DNA of 64,000 nt. Source: Pseudohalocynthiibacter aestuariivivens. Its GTDB lineage: Bacteria > Pseudomonadota > Alphaproteobacteria > Rhodobacterales > Rhodobacteraceae. The stretch spans positions 3,720,001 to 3,784,000 of the forward strand of contig NZ_CP049037.1 of NCBI RefSeq assembly GCF_011040495.1. Reading direction: 5' to 3'. Numbering within the stretch: position 1 is the first letter of the stretch; each line of letters opens with the position of its first letter. This document shows, in pieces, positions 44,624-51,819 of the stretch. The position numbers and the translations under genes are program-made. The notes below the pieces were generated by a model, which had not been told where the DNA came from, ran no database searches, and worked only from the letters and a program-made list of their open reading frames with translations.

Positions 44624-45174
44624 GCTGCTGGCTTGGCCGTTATGACGGCTATTGTTGCAGCGTCGGTCATTTCCAACTCGTCCTCGTCATCAACATTCAT
44701 CAACTCTGCCAGCCTCTTGCGGGCGCGATTGGTGCGGCTTTTGATTGTGCCGACAGCGCAGCCGCACATTTCGGCGGCCTCCTCATAGGAGAATCCTTCT
44801 GCCCCGACCAATACCAGCGCCTCGCGTTGTTCGTCATTAAGCTGGGCGAACGCGGTACGGAAGTCGTTCATGGCCAAACGCCCGTCATGTTCGGGCTTTT
44901 CTGACAGTTGATCCGCCATCACCCCATCAGGATCCTCGACTTCGCGACGGCGCTTGCGGTGCAAAGAGTAGAAAGTATTGCGCAGGATTGTAAACAGCCA
45001 CGCGCGCAGATTGGTGCCGGGCTGGAACTTGTCAAAATTGCTCCACGCCTTAACGACTGCGTCTTGTACCAGATCGTCAGCGGTCGCTGCGTTGCGCGTC
45101 AGGCTCATGGCGAAGGCCCGCATTGCGGGCAGATGTGTCACCAGCTCGTCCTTGGGGTCCATATATTCGGTCAC
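44620..45174 (-). CDS. ecfG: General stress response ECF sigma factor EcfG
   Basis: A 184-residue ECF sigma factor. Sigma-2 carries DLVQDAVVKAWSNFDKFQPG, and sigma-4 carries REALVLVGAEGFSYEEAAEMCGC-type helix-turn-helix (EGFSYEEAAEMCGCAVGTIK). Its place behind nepR and opposite phyR identifies it as EcfG, the sigma controlled by partner switching. The GTG at 45174 overlaps the nepR stop by three bases; an ATG four codons later (45162) is an alternative. Confidence 0.95.
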   Translation of the reverse strand: MTEYMDPKDELVTHLPAMRAFAMSLTRNAATADDLVQDAVVKAWSNFDKFQPGTNLRAWLFTILRNTFYSLHRKRRREVEDPDGVMADQLSEKPEHDGRLAMNDFRTAFAQLNDEQREALVLVGAEGFSYEEAAEMCGCAVGTIKSRTNRARKRLAELMNVDDEDELEMTDAATIAVITAKPAA

Positions 45175-45338
45175 ACCTGATGCCCATCCTCTCGATCTTC
45201 ACTTTCCTGTTGACGCAATTGCTCCAACAGTTTGGTAAATCGGTCGGGGACCTGCTCTTGTACCGCTTCGCTGTATACCCGGCGAAGGTTGTTATCTATG
45301 TCATCTTCCAAACGTTTTACTCTGCTTTTTTTTGGCAT
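45171..45338 (-). CDS. nepR: Anti-sigma factor NepR
   Basis: A 55-residue protein beginning MPKKSRVKRLEDDIDNNLRR, followed by YSEAVQEQVPDRFTKLLEQL, the hallmark of NepR (two helices that sequester EcfG, released by phosphorylated PhyR). It ends in GTGTGA, with the EcfG start overlapping. It is too short for most gene callers. The start ATG is at 45338. Identification is from sequence pattern and position, both convincing. Confidence 0.93.
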   Translation of the reverse strand: MPKKSRVKRLEDDIDNNLRRVYSEAVQEQVPDRFTKLLEQLRQQESEDREDGHQV

Positions 45339-45406
45339 ATTTTCGAACTTCTTCTGTTCGTTTCATTAGATTCGCGCTGCACGAACGGTTTTTTCGCTCA
45401 CCGATG

Positions 45407-45438
45407 GGAACCTAACACGTTGATCGGCGTTCGGTTCC
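45407..45438. promoter_or_regulatory. Interleaved divergent EcfG promoters for phyR and nepR-ecfG
   Basis: On the plus strand GGAAC (45407-45411), 16 bases, CGTT (45428-45431) points to phyR. On the minus strand GGAAC (45438-45434), 16 bases, TGTT (45417-45414) points to nepR. Both match the EcfG consensus GGAAC-N16-17-CGTT, and the two overlap within 32 bases that begin GGAACC and end GGTTCC. Both operons would be autoactivated by EcfG. Confidence 0.85.
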
Positions 45439-45467
45439 CGATAACATAGAAAATAATTGAGGACGAC

Positions 45468-46292
45468 ATGACGCAAACGATGGGACACGCAAACATAGCG
45501 GACTTGATCGGACAAGAGCTACCTTACCTTCGCCGCTATGCGCGCGCACTAACCGGCAATCAAAAAACCGGGGACACCTATGCCGCGGCCACGCTAGAGG
45601 CCATTCTGGAGGACCGGAGCCTGTTCGACGCTGGTCATTCTGCCAAGGTTGCGTTGTTCAAGGCGTTCAACCAGATCTGGGTGTCCTCCGGGGCACCGGT
45701 CGATCAGGCGGACGGCGAGGGCGACGGATCACCCGAGGCGCGGGCGCAATGGCGCATGGCCGGATTGACCAAACACAGCCGCGAGGTTCTGCTACTGCAT
45801 GCCATCGAGGGGTTAACCACAAATCAGATTGGTGAGGTCATTGGCGTCGAGGAAGACGAAGCCGTCGAACTGCTGCGAATTGCACGTAGCGAAATGGCCA
45901 AGACCGTGACCGGGCGCATTCTGGTGATCGAGGACGAGGCGATCATCGCGATGGATATAATGGCCATCGTCGAGCAGATGGGCCACCATGTCACCGGCAA
46001 TGCACGTACGCGGGATGCTGCGATCGAAATGGCGCGCAAAGACCCCCCCGATATGATACTGGCCGATATTCAGCTGGCGGACAAATCTTCTGGCATCGAC
46101 GCGGTGGCGCATATCCTGAAAGAGCAGGGCGATGTGCCGGTCGTGTTCATCACCGCCTTCCCCGAGCGACTGTTGACGGGCGAACGTCCGGAACCCGCGT
46201 TTCTGATTACCAAGCCATACTCTGAAGAGCAGGTTCATTCGGCAGTAAGCCAGGCGATGTTCTTTGCCAGCAGTGCCTCTATCACCACCTGA
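45468..46292 (+). CDS. phyR: Anti-anti-sigma response regulator PhyR
   Basis: A 274-residue protein: residues 1-145 are a sigma-like domain (ELPYLRRYARALTG; REVLLLHAIEGLTTNQIGEVIG) and 150-270 a receiver. Receiver residues are the acidic pair at 155-157, phospho-acceptor Asp200 in MILADIQLA, and Lys249 in FLITKPYS. FITAFPERL matches the FAT GUY subclass. When phosphorylated it binds NepR and frees EcfG. Confidence 0.97.
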   Translation: MTQTMGHANIADLIGQELPYLRRYARALTGNQKTGDTYAAATLEAILEDRSLFDAGHSAKVALFKAFNQIWVSSGAPVDQADGEGDGSPEARAQWRMAGLTKHSREVLLLHAIEGLTTNQIGEVIGVEEDEAVELLRIARSEMAKTVTGRILVIEDEAIIAMDIMAIVEQMGHHVTGNARTRDAAIEMARKDPPDMILADIQLADKSSGIDAVAHILKEQGDVPVVFITAFPERLLTGERPEPAFLITKPYSEEQVHSAVSQAMFFASSASITT

Positions 46293-46312
46293 TAGGGTTG
46301 AAGACCACATTA

Positions 46313-46345
46313 AAAAGGCCTCCTTGTCGTAATTGGGGGCCTTTT
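46313..46345. terminator. Terminator after phyR
   Basis: AAAAGGCCTCC pairs with GGGGGCCTTTT (one G-T pair) around an 11-base loop. T-runs on both sides make it usable in both directions: for phyR on the plus strand and for the small DUF1328 gene on the minus strand. Confidence 0.85.
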
Positions 46346-46374
46346 GTTGATTCCGATGGTCACGGACGGATGCC

Positions 46375-46536
46375 TTACCTCTCCAAGAGATGCACGACGT
46401 AGGCCACCAAGAAAAACCCCAGAAAGACATAGAACAGCAACTGCGCCACCCCGGCAGAGGCTGACGCGACGCCCAAGAATCCGAACGCACCCGCAAGGAT
46501 CGCGATCAGGAAACAGATCACGGCCCAGTACAGCAT
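46375..46536 (-). CDS. Small DUF1328 membrane protein
   Basis: A 53-residue, two-helix membrane protein beginning MLYWAVICFLIAILAGAFGF and continuing LGVASASAGVAQLLFYVFLG, the pattern of DUF1328/YtjA proteins. A good Shine-Dalgarno (GGAGCG) precedes the start at 46536. A near-consensus EcfG promoter lies upstream. The gene is convergent with phyR across the shared terminator. Confidence 0.88.
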   Translation of the reverse strand: MLYWAVICFLIAILAGAFGFLGVASASAGVAQLLFYVFLGFFLVAYVVHLLER

Positions 46537-46571
46537 TTTGCGCTCCTTTCATCATATCCTGTTGAGTCTGC

Positions 46572-46597
46572 AACCCCTGTCGTCGGCATGAAGTTCC
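46572..46597 (-). promoter_or_regulatory. EcfG-type promoter (near consensus) for DUF1328
   Basis: Minus strand: GGAAC (46597-46593), 17 bases, GGTT (46575-46572). One mismatch in the -10 element and the longer spacer make it weaker than the others. Confidence 0.5.
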
Positions 46598-46656
46598 AAA
46601 GAACGTTGGTCCCTGCAAGCAAAGCCGCGGCAGAATGATTGGTGAGCAAATTCAAG

Positions 46657-46681
46657 GGAACTATTGCAGCGGGTCTGCGTT
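46657..46681 (+). promoter_or_regulatory. EcfG-type promoter for the DUF883 gene
   Basis: GGAAC (46657-46661), 16 bases, CGTT (46678-46681): an exact match, about 50 bases before the start codon at 46730. Confidence 0.75.
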
Positions 46682-46729
46682 ACCGAACCAGCACAATCGC
46701 AATGTTTTACTGAAGATGGAGAATACCAA

Positions 46730-47059
46730 ATGGCACAGTCCAAAACGACCAGTAGTTCCGGTGACACGAGCGTTGCTGATCTGACGGATCAGATCCAAAC
46801 GCTGAAAGGCGACATCGCCAAAATCACCGAGATACTGGGAGAAATCGGTGTTGAAAAACGCGATCAGGCCACGGCCAAGCTGCGCGAGACAGCCTCTGAG
46901 GTCAGAGCGCAAGGAGAACGGCATCTACGGGATGCGCAAGCACGGGCCGAGGATGTGGGCGCGCAGGCGGCAGATGCAGTTCGTCAACAACCTGCGGCTG
47001 CCATCGGTATTGCCGTCGGCGTCGGATTTTTGATCGGCCTTGTCACATCGCGGAAATAA
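46730..47059 (+). CDS. DUF883 (YqjD/ElaB-like) membrane-anchored protein
   Basis: A 109-residue protein: a long helical, charged stretch (DLTDQIQTLKGDIAKITEIL and RAQGERHLRDAQARAEDV) and a C-terminal membrane helix (AAAIGIAVGVGFLIGLVTSRK given in part). ElaB/YqjD proteins are stress-induced, inner-membrane, ribosome-associated in E. coli. The start at 46730 is chosen for the family length; an exact EcfG promoter lies upstream. The next gene starts three bases after its stop region. Confidence 0.9.
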   Translation: MAQSKTTSSSGDTSVADLTDQIQTLKGDIAKITEILGEIGVEKRDQATAKLRETASEVRAQGERHLRDAQARAEDVGAQAADAVRQQPAAAIGIAVGVGFLIGLVTSRK

Positions 47060-47062
47060 GGG

Positions 47063-47425
47063 ATGTTTGGAATCGTTGACTCATTGCGACAAGATGCCCG
47101 CGCTGCGGCCCGAACTGCTGCGCTGGCATCCGCAGGGGTGTTGTTAGGGATCGTGGGGCTAGGGTTTCTCACCGTCGCCCTGTGGATGTTCATTGTCATC
47201 GTCTCAACCCCGCTGACCGCAGCCACGGTGATCGGTGCGCTCTATAGTGGGGTGGCGCTGATCCTGCTGGCAATCGCTTCTTCTCGGCGGTCGCGAGTCA
47301 CGACTGATCCTGCGCCTGCTGCCGCACCGCCGCCACCCCCACCGGCAGCCCCGTTCGTGCAGATGGCCGAAGGGTTTGCAATGGGGATGCAGGCCGGTCG
47401 CGCGGCCCGGTCACGTCGCGATTGA
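47063..47425 (+). CDS. Holin-superfamily (phage_holin_3_6-like) small membrane protein
   Basis: A 120-residue protein with an amphipathic N-terminus, two hydrophobic helices (ALASAGVLLGIVGLGFLTVA and VIGALYSGVALILLAIASS) and a Pro/Ala-rich tail. It resembles the DUF1469/phage_holin_3_6 proteins that often accompany YqjD-type genes. It follows the DUF883 gene by three bases and shares its EcfG promoter. No phage genes are near, so a lytic role is unlikely. Confidence 0.85.
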   Translation: MFGIVDSLRQDARAAARTAALASAGVLLGIVGLGFLTVALWMFIVIVSTPLTAATVIGALYSGVALILLAIASSRRSRVTTDPAPAAAPPPPPPAAPFVQMAEGFAMGMQAGRAARSRRD

Positions 47426-47441
47426 CGTCCATCCGTCTGCT

Positions 47442-47861
47442 TCAGTGGGGCGGCGACGCCCCAGCCGATTTGCGCGCGGTCTTTAGCGCGTCGAGAATCA
47501 TGGCTTCTGTGAAGGGGCGGACGAGGATCGTTGCGCCGACAGGCTGAGTACCATCAGAAGGTTGTTCGCCGCGGGTCAGGATCACACCCGCGCCGCGCGA
47601 CCGCAGAAATTGGTCTAGCCCGCTCTGAATCAGCTCTTCTTCGCCTAACTCAAGGAAAGCAGCGTCGATGCAGTCTGTATCCGACAGCTCTTCTGACAAC
47701 TGCAATAGCGACTTGGCATGGATCACCCGGCACGCAAACGTGGTCTCAAGGGTTCCGATCAGGTCCGCGGCGATTATCGGATTGGATTCCAGCACGACAT
47801 AGACTCGCACGATCTGATCCAGAGTCTCGCTAGGGACCTCTTGGCACATGATATCGGACAT
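47442..47861 (-). CDS. Receiver-like single-domain protein
   Basis: A 139-residue protein with a response regulator-like fold: VYVVLESNPIIAADLIGTLE at the start and ILVRPFTEAMILDALKTARK at the end, where the conserved Lys is replaced by Arg. The phospho-acceptor position appears as Glu (AAFLELGEEE), not Asp. It may be an unphosphorylated or pseudo-receiver protein. It is convergent with the holin-like gene and divergent from the Crp-like gene. Confidence 0.75.
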   Translation of the reverse strand: MSDIMCQEVPSETLDQIVRVYVVLESNPIIAADLIGTLETTFACRVIHAKSLLQLSEELSDTDCIDAAFLELGEEELIQSGLDQFLRSRGAGVILTRGEQPSDGTQPVGATILVRPFTEAMILDALKTARKSAGASPPH

Positions 47862-47945
47862 CTCTCATCCCCAGAATGTTGCTCAATGATGGAACAAATC
47901 TGCCCGTCGCGCATTAAACTATGACGTATGCACAGGAGCGTGATT

Positions 47946-48677
47946 ATGCCGACGGAATGCCAGAACTGCCCGCTGAGAAAACTTTCTTTGTTCGTCGATA
48001 TGTCGGATCAAGAAGTGGACTTCATGCAGCGGTTCAAGTCTGGCGAACTGGAGGTAGAGGCGGGAACGACACTTATGATGGAGGGATCCAATAGCCCGCA
48101 GCTCTTTACCGTGTTGCAAGGCATGGGCCTGCGCTACAAGACGTTCGAAAACGGGGAGCGACAGGTTATAAACTTCGTTTTACCGGGTGATTTCATAGGC
48201 TTGCAGGCTGGCGTGATGCGCGAAATGCAGCACTCTGTCGAAGCAACGACGCCAATGACATTATGCGTTTTCGATCGCAAAGCGGTCTGGGCGTTGTTTC
48301 GCGATCAACCAGAACGCGCGTTTGATCTGACCTGGCTTGCTGCGGTAGAGGAACATCTCTTGGGTGAAAGTTTGGCGATTGTCGGCCACATGAACGGTAT
48401 GGGGCGGGTCGCACGCGCCTTTGTGAGGCTGCACGACCGGGCGGATGCGTTGGGTCTTTTGACAAATGGCGAGATGCATTTGCCGTATAAGCAGCAAGAT
48501 CTTGCCGATGCTTTGGGTTTGTCGCTGGTTCACACCAACAAAACGCTAAAGAAATTGCGCGAGCAAGGCGTGGCGACTTGGCGCAATAGTCGACTGAAGA
48601 TTCTATCCTATCCCAAGCTCTGCTCGTTGGCAGAACTGAGCGAGAGCCGCGAGCCGATGCAGCGGCCTCTGATCTGA
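47946..48677 (+). CDS. Crp/Fnr family transcriptional regulator
   Basis: A 243-residue protein: cyclic-nucleotide-binding-like barrel (LFTVLQGMGLRYKTFENGER; VINFVLPGDFIGLQ) and a C-terminal winged helix (LPYKQQDLADALGLSLVHTN). The N-terminus has CQNC but not the third and fourth cysteines of Fnr, so an iron-sulfur oxygen sensor is unlikely. The ATG at 47946 has AGGAG eight bases upstream; the frame also opens at 47928. A GGAAC-N16-CATT sequence at 47891-47915 is a weak EcfG-promoter candidate. Confidence 0.9.
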   Translation: MPTECQNCPLRKLSLFVDMSDQEVDFMQRFKSGELEVEAGTTLMMEGSNSPQLFTVLQGMGLRYKTFENGERQVINFVLPGDFIGLQAGVMREMQHSVEATTPMTLCVFDRKAVWALFRDQPERAFDLTWLAAVEEHLLGESLAIVGHMNGMGRVARAFVRLHDRADALGLLTNGEMHLPYKQQDLADALGLSLVHTNKTLKKLREQGVATWRNSRLKILSYPKLCSLAELSESREPMQRPLI

Positions 48678-48749
48678 ACGGCCTGATTGTGACAAGCGTA
48701 GGCTGTCCATCCTAACTACTACTGCGGCAGCCGTTGAAAGGTGTCCATT

Positions 48750-49814
48750 ATGTCCATTCGATCTGACCGCGACGCGGCGCAACGCACTGCTCTGGTCGTT
48801 GTGGCGTTGATCGCCGTTTTTGTTGCATTGAAGCTGGCCGAAGACATCCTTGCTCCGATGGTTCTGGCAATTGTGACGGGGGTGATCCTGTCGCCGCTGA
48901 GCCGCATCTTTGAACGGTTGGGAATGCCGAAGGGGCTTGTTGCGTCGAGTGTCGTGTTGCTGTGTGTGATTTTGGTGGGCACCATTGCGTTTCTGATCGA
49001 GCCGTTGATTTGGCGGCTGGTCGAAGCGATGCCAAAAATTCGCTGGGAGTTACGCGATTTTGTTGATCAGTTTCGCGATCTCATCCGCGGGCTTTCAGAA
49101 GTGAACCAAGAAGTCGAAGAAGCATTGGGCACCAGTGCCGGCACCGCTGCGGAGAAGGGCGATGACGTGGCCGAAGGCATGCCGAAATTGACCGACGCAC
49201 TGTTTTTTGCGCCGGTGATCGTGGCGCAGGCATTGGTGTTTCTTGGCACGTTGTTTTTCTTCCTGCTGACCCGACGGGGAATATATGACTGGGTTTCTGA
49301 CAGAGTGACCAGTAGCCCTGCGGATGCTGGCCGCGTGCGCCAACGGTTCGGAACGGCCGAATCGCTTGTTTCGCGTTACTTTCTGACAGTGACGGTGATC
49401 AATATCGTGCTCGGGTCGGCACTGGCGGGTGCTTTGATGATTGTCGGCTTGCCCGCGCCGCTTGTCTGGGGGATCGCCGCCGCCGGCCTGAATTATCTAC
49501 TCTATCTCGGGCCGATGGTCGTTACTGCTGGCCTGTTGCTGGCAGGGATCGTGGCGTTTGACGGTCTGATGGCTGTGGTGCCTCCGCTCATCTTTTTGTG
49601 TCTCAACCTCACTGAGGGACAGTTTCTGACACCCGCGCTGGTGGGGCGGCATATGTCCGTAAACCCATTGTTGGTGTTTGTCTCGCTCGTCGTCTGGCTA
49701 TGGTTGTGGGGGCCGATTGGCGGCATTATTGCAATTCCAGTGCTGGTGATCACATTGGCGATGCTGGACATTTTTGACACGGATGACGACGCGCCGGACC
49801 AAGCGACCGACTAA
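48750..49814 (+). CDS. AI-2E (PerM) family transporter
   Basis: A 354-residue protein with about eight hydrophobic helices, typical of the AI-2E/PerM family: VLAIVTGVILSPLSRIFERL, a cytoplasmic or periplasmic helical stretch around residues 100-160, and LNYLLYLGPMVVTAGLLLAG. These proteins are proposed to export small molecules; the cargo is not known. The ATG at 48750 has AAAGG upstream. The gene is not obviously EcfG-driven. Confidence 0.88.
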   Translation: MSIRSDRDAAQRTALVVVALIAVFVALKLAEDILAPMVLAIVTGVILSPLSRIFERLGMPKGLVASSVVLLCVILVGTIAFLIEPLIWRLVEAMPKIRWELRDFVDQFRDLIRGLSEVNQEVEEALGTSAGTAAEKGDDVAEGMPKLTDALFFAPVIVAQALVFLGTLFFFLLTRRGIYDWVSDRVTSSPADAGRVRQRFGTAESLVSRYFLTVTVINIVLGSALAGALMIVGLPAPLVWGIAAAGLNYLLYLGPMVVTAGLLLAGIVAFDGLMAVVPPLIFLCLNLTEGQFLTPALVGRHMSVNPLLVFVSLVVWLWLWGPIGGIIAIPVLVITLAMLDIFDTDDDAPDQATD

Positions 49815-49843
49815 GAGCAACGCCAGATCCCAAGCGAAACATT

Positions 49844-51532
49844 TCAGACGAGTTCATCTGGCATGCCGGGCACAGCCATGGCCGCATCACGCGCGGGGGC
49901 TGCATCATAGGGCACGAGAAATCCGTTGCGATCCTCCGGTGCCGCCTTGGCGTTGGCGGCCACCACTGTTGCCCAATGTTCAAACCGGGCAGCATGGTTT
50001 CCGTCGCCAGTGTCGGGCACCCAATGGCGCATGGCGCGGTTGGTCAGCGCGCCGACATGTGCCGCGTTCGTCAACTCTAACCCCGCTTCAGTATCCCACC
50101 TCATACTGCGTCCGTTCAGATTGGCAGACGACACTATAGCCGCATGATCGTCGAAGATGGATAGCTTGGCATGAACATAGATCAACGGCGAGCCGGCCAA
50201 TGTATCACGGCCGTCACTGTCATCCGCGCGTTGTTGTACTGGCGACGCGACGATCAACCGATCTGCCCCAAAGGCCCGTCGGAGGATCCGCAGGCAGCGG
50301 GTTTGCAGATATTCACCAAACTTCACATCGCTGCCCATATGCCCGGAAAAGGCAGCACCCTGCGGTGCGGCTGGCAATATCAGGATCAATCGCAAGTTGG
50401 GGCAGGCCTTGGCCCGTTTGGCCAAGGCGCGGGCAAGCTTTACCTGCCGAAAAAATTGCGTTTCCAGGTAGATAAGGTCCTCCGCCTTGGAAATATGGCG
50501 CAGATGTGCATCCTCGATTTCGCGAACGCGCGTTCGAGGGGACATGTAAATTATACTGCCGACACGACCGGAAGAGAGCGTGCGCAAAAAACCTGGTACG
50601 GCTGGGGAAGGGGGCTTTGCGCCGCTGATGACGTCGATAAAGTTATTCAGATGGGCATTCGCCGCAGTAACGACCGGACCACAAGCGAGAACCTGAAGAT
50701 CATACCACGTGTCCTCGGCGCTGCGGGCGTGCTGAAGCGTATCATACCGCCGCTCGTTCAGGTCCAGCCCGCCTATATACAGGGTTTCGCGATCGAACAC
50801 CGCCAGTTTCTGATGATGCGATGCAGGATACAGGTTCGGCAATCCGGGTGCGCAGCGGACTTCCTGACCGTCGAATTTGGTCAGTCCGCGCAGGCGTGTA
50901 GCGTCTTGCATGAAGCGACGGCGCGGGGCCAGCGACAGGCCGTTGATCCAGCGTACCAGATCGCCCAGACGTTTGCGTGCGATTGGATAAAATAGCAGCC
51001 TTGGCAGCAGGCCGACACGCGCGGCGTGCATATCCATGACTGTTTCCAAGGTTCCCGCACCGGCCAGTTCCTGTGCCGCAATCATCTGCCGGCGCGTGCG
51101 ACTGCTGAGCCGATGCAGATGTGGTGCACCTATCGGGTCGAAGTCAGAGATGACGAAGCGGATCGATACGCCCCTGCGCAGCGTGTGAACGAGCAGATCG
51201 AACCAGTCACAGCCGATCTCGCGCGCTTCATCTGAATAGAGCGGGGTGCCCGGATCAAAGACCCGGAACCCGGCATTGATTTCAGTACGCGCATTGAGAA
51301 AGGCACGTTCGAGCACCGGATAGGCCTCTTGCGCGGTCAGCATGATTTTAAGCGACGTGACGGGTGCGCCAACCTCGCTCTTGTCTTCTTGCTGTTCAGT
51401 TTGAGGTTTCACAGGCGTCTCCAGAAATACGTCGGATGATCGCGGGTGCTCATGCCGAATGACAGCTTCGGGAGGGCGAACAGGATATGCGCGAAGCAGG
51501 TCGGTATATAAAACAGTTTCTTGATCCCACAT
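49844..51532 (-). CDS. Phospholipase D-like protein with two HKD motifs
   Basis: A 562-residue member of the phospholipase D superfamily with two intact catalytic motifs: HHQKLAVFDRETLYIGG in the first half and VHAKLSIFDDHAAIVSS in the second. It could be a cardiolipin synthase-like or phosphatidyl transferase enzyme, or a true phospholipase D. It has no clear N-terminal membrane segments, so it is unlike membrane-bound cardiolipin synthase. A matching EcfG promoter lies upstream (51597-51621), placing it in the stress regulon. Confidence 0.9.
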   Translation of the reverse strand: MWDQETVLYTDLLRAYPVRPPEAVIRHEHPRSSDVFLETPVKPQTEQQEDKSEVGAPVTSLKIMLTAQEAYPVLERAFLNARTEINAGFRVFDPGTPLYSDEAREIGCDWFDLLVHTLRRGVSIRFVISDFDPIGAPHLHRLSSRTRRQMIAAQELAGAGTLETVMDMHAARVGLLPRLLFYPIARKRLGDLVRWINGLSLAPRRRFMQDATRLRGLTKFDGQEVRCAPGLPNLYPASHHQKLAVFDRETLYIGGLDLNERRYDTLQHARSAEDTWYDLQVLACGPVVTAANAHLNNFIDVISGAKPPSPAVPGFLRTLSSGRVGSIIYMSPRTRVREIEDAHLRHISKAEDLIYLETQFFRQVKLARALAKRAKACPNLRLILILPAAPQGAAFSGHMGSDVKFGEYLQTRCLRILRRAFGADRLIVASPVQQRADDSDGRDTLAGSPLIYVHAKLSIFDDHAAIVSSANLNGRSMRWDTEAGLELTNAAHVGALTNRAMRHWVPDTGDGNHAARFEHWATVVAANAKAAPEDRNGFLVPYDAAPARDAAMAVPGMPDELV

Positions 51533-51596
51533 TATCTGAAGCGGTCACGATGCGCGAATAGGATGGACGAATAGCAGGCAAATATCCCGGATCAAC

Positions 51597-51621
51597 AACG
51601 CATCTAATTGTTGTCGGTTCC
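51597..51621 (-). promoter_or_regulatory. EcfG-type promoter for the phospholipase D-like gene
   Basis: Minus strand: GGAAC (51621-51617), 16 bases, CGTT (51600-51597), exact. The leader to the ATG at 51532 would be about 60 bases. Confidence 0.75.
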
Positions 51622-51654
51622 CCCCCGCGGGTCCTCAAAATGATGAGGCACATG

Positions 51655-51786
51655 AAAAAGCCCCTGCCAAGGTTATGGCAGGGGCCGACGCGCAGTCCGA
51701 GGGACAATCAGCTACGCTGGGACGAGAACCCGGGCTATTTGGGGAAACACCCGGGCGAGACGCGGCGGGACAGAAAGCCGGTCTGC
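51655..51786 (-). ncRNA. Candidate EcfG-dependent small RNA
   Basis: An EcfG-like promoter just past the brkB stop (51793-51817) and a strong terminator (51660-51685) on the same strand bracket about 130 bases with no reasonable reading frame. Inside, two CCCGGG elements can pair to form a hairpin whose loop contains TTTCCCC, followed by an unstructured stretch and the terminator stem. The alternative is a brkB 3' UTR with a chance promoter match. Evidence is positional; expression is not shown. Confidence 0.45.
51660..51685 (-). terminator. Rho-independent terminator
   Basis: On the minus strand a perfect 9-bp stem (GCCCCTGCC with GGCAGGGGC), an 8-base loop, then TTTTT. It ends whatever is transcribed from brkB and/or the candidate small RNA before the phospholipase D-like promoter. 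Confidence 0.9.
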
Positions 51787-51792
51787 TAATGT

Positions 51793-51817
51793 AACCAGCA
51801 GTGCAGGAAATGGTTCC
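51793..51817 (-). promoter_or_regulatory. EcfG-like promoter between brkB and the phospholipase D-like gene
   Basis: Minus strand: GGAAC (51817-51813), 16 bases, GGTT (51796-51793), one mismatch to the consensus. It is three bases downstream of the brkB stop, pointing to the 130-base non-coding stretch. Confidence 0.5.
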
Positions 51818-51819
51818 CG

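Noticed and set aside
47063..47425. Prophage remnant, from the holin-like gene
   Set aside because: No other phage gene is nearby. Such proteins commonly accompany YqjD/ElaB-type genes, and this one shares an EcfG promoter.
47946..48677. Fnr-type oxygen sensor
   Set aside because: Only two of the N-terminal cysteines are present, so a [4Fe-4S] cluster of the Fnr type cannot be built.
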